DNA of 6,257 bases from JBFKMV01 sp041629655 (GTDB lineage Bacteria > Acidobacteriota > Polarisedimenticolia > Polarisedimenticolales > Polarisedimenticolaceae): the NCBI GenBank assembly GCA_041629655.1, contig JBFKMV010000231.1, positions 1-6,257 of the forward strand, written 5' to 3'. Under the pieces are notes generated by a model. It saw only the letters and a program-made list of their open reading frames with translations. It had not been told where the DNA came from and ran no database searches. This document shows, piece by piece, positions 6,091 to 6,257 of this stretch. The translations under genes were made by a program, and so were the position numbers. Within the stretch, counting starts at the first letter, position 1. Each line of letters begins with the position of its first letter.

Positions 6091-6110
6091 ACCGGTCGAC
6101 CGCGCCGGTC
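6091..6110. promoter_or_regulatory. Palindromic GACCG/CGGTC cluster between divergent promoters
   Basis: Two overlapping inverted repeats occur here: CGGTCGACCG (6093-6102), a perfect 10-bp palindrome, and GACCG-N3-CGGTC (6098-6110). They lie just upstream of the barrel-gene -35 box and about 26 bases upstream of the right-hand -35 box, where an activator or shared operator could act. CCGGTC also occurs at 6030, 6092, 6105 and 6199. The same hexamer appears inside the permease gene near 5189, so it is not unique to this region and chance is a real alternative. Confidence 0.35.
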
Positions 6111-6135
6111 TCGGAGCGGCCGACCCGCTCTCGAC

Positions 6136-6164
6136 TTGACTCCGCATCCTGCCGCCCCTACGGT
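6136..6164 (+). promoter_or_regulatory. Candidate sigma-70-type promoter for the lipoprotein gene
   Basis: TTGACT (6136-6141, 5 of 6 matches to TTGACA) and TACGGT (6159-6164, with the most important T, A and final T of TATAAT) are separated by 17 bases. Transcription would begin near 6171, giving a leader of about 13 bases before ATG 6184. GGTGAT at 6176-6181 matches the 3' part of an extended Shine-Dalgarno, in register with that ATG. The weaker -10 box is common in GC-rich bacteria. Confidence 0.55.
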
Positions 6165-6183
6165 GATTCCGCTCGGGTGATTC

Positions 6184-6257
6184 ATGAAGCACAGAACACC
6201 GGTCGTGCCTTTGCTGCTCGCGGCGATCGCCGCCTCGTTGTCGTGCGCCGATCCGCA
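6184..6257 (+). CDS. Probable lipoprotein, N-terminal 24 residues only
   Basis: ATG 6184 opens a frame that runs off the window edge. The visible residues form a signal peptide: MKHR with a basic n-region, hydrophobic VVPLLLAAIAAS (7-18), then LSC with Cys21 followed by Ala-Asp. Cys21 after small residues fits a lipobox (S-L-S-C), though the -3 residue is Ser, not the usual Leu, so a plain Sec signal is possible. It is divergent from the barrel-protein gene and has its own promoter candidate. Nothing can be said about function because the mature domain lies outside the window. This frame is too short to be certain; support comes from the signal peptide together with the promoter and ribosome site. 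Confidence 0.65.
   Translation, partial: MKHRTPVVPLLLAAIAASLSCADP

Noticed and set aside
1..6257. CRISPR arrays, insertion sequences, tRNA or rRNA genes.
   Set aside because: No spaced direct repeats, transposase motifs, terminal inverted repeats or cloverleaf-like segments were seen, and nearly all bases are accounted for by protein genes.

Overview
This 6.3-kb window comes from a very GC-rich bacterium. Spot counts of single 60-base lines give about 73-78% GC in the left-hand operon and about 62-65% in the outer-membrane gene on the right. A signal-peptide-bearing protein that looks like an outer-membrane beta-barrel ending in phenylalanine points to a diderm (Gram-negative-type) cell. GC content and protein style would fit lineages such as Acidobacteriota, Myxococcota or Gemmatimonadota, but nothing in the sequence fixes the phylum.

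Layout: bases 1-5278 carry one tightly packed plus-strand operon that begins upstream of the window. It holds the C-terminal tail of a GT4-type glycosyltransferase (to 203), a membrane-anchored family-2 glycosyltransferase (218-1174, probable TTG start), a second family-2 glycosyltransferase (1182-2147, GTG start), a full-length MsbA/PglK-type ABC exporter (2144-3937, overlapping the previous stop as ATGA), and an APC-superfamily amino-acid permease (3947-5278). A strong hairpin at 5285-5308 sits between the convergent permease and outer-membrane genes and probably terminates both. The minus strand then carries the outer-membrane protein (6000 down to 5335). A 183-bp divergent intergenic region (6001-6183) holds a good sigma-70-like promoter candidate on each strand, each with a 17-bp spacer, and a small cluster of GACCG/CGGTC inverted repeats. 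The window ends in the first 24 codons of a probable lipoprotein (6184 onward).

Inferred working model: the three glycosyltransferases build a glycan, probably on a lipid carrier or glycolipid, and the single-chain ABC exporter flips or exports the product. The permease shares the transcription unit but has no obvious biochemical link to it. There is no polymerase, ligase, initiating phosphoglycosyltransferase or Wzm/Wzt pair inside the window, so the kind of glycan cannot be stated.

I found no clear new system. The points most worth checking are the six-codon mini-ORF between the ABC and permease genes, the divergent regulatory region, and the permease's place in a glycan operon. No stretch longer than 183 bases lacks a gene, and I saw no RNA genes, mobile elements or CRISPR arrays.
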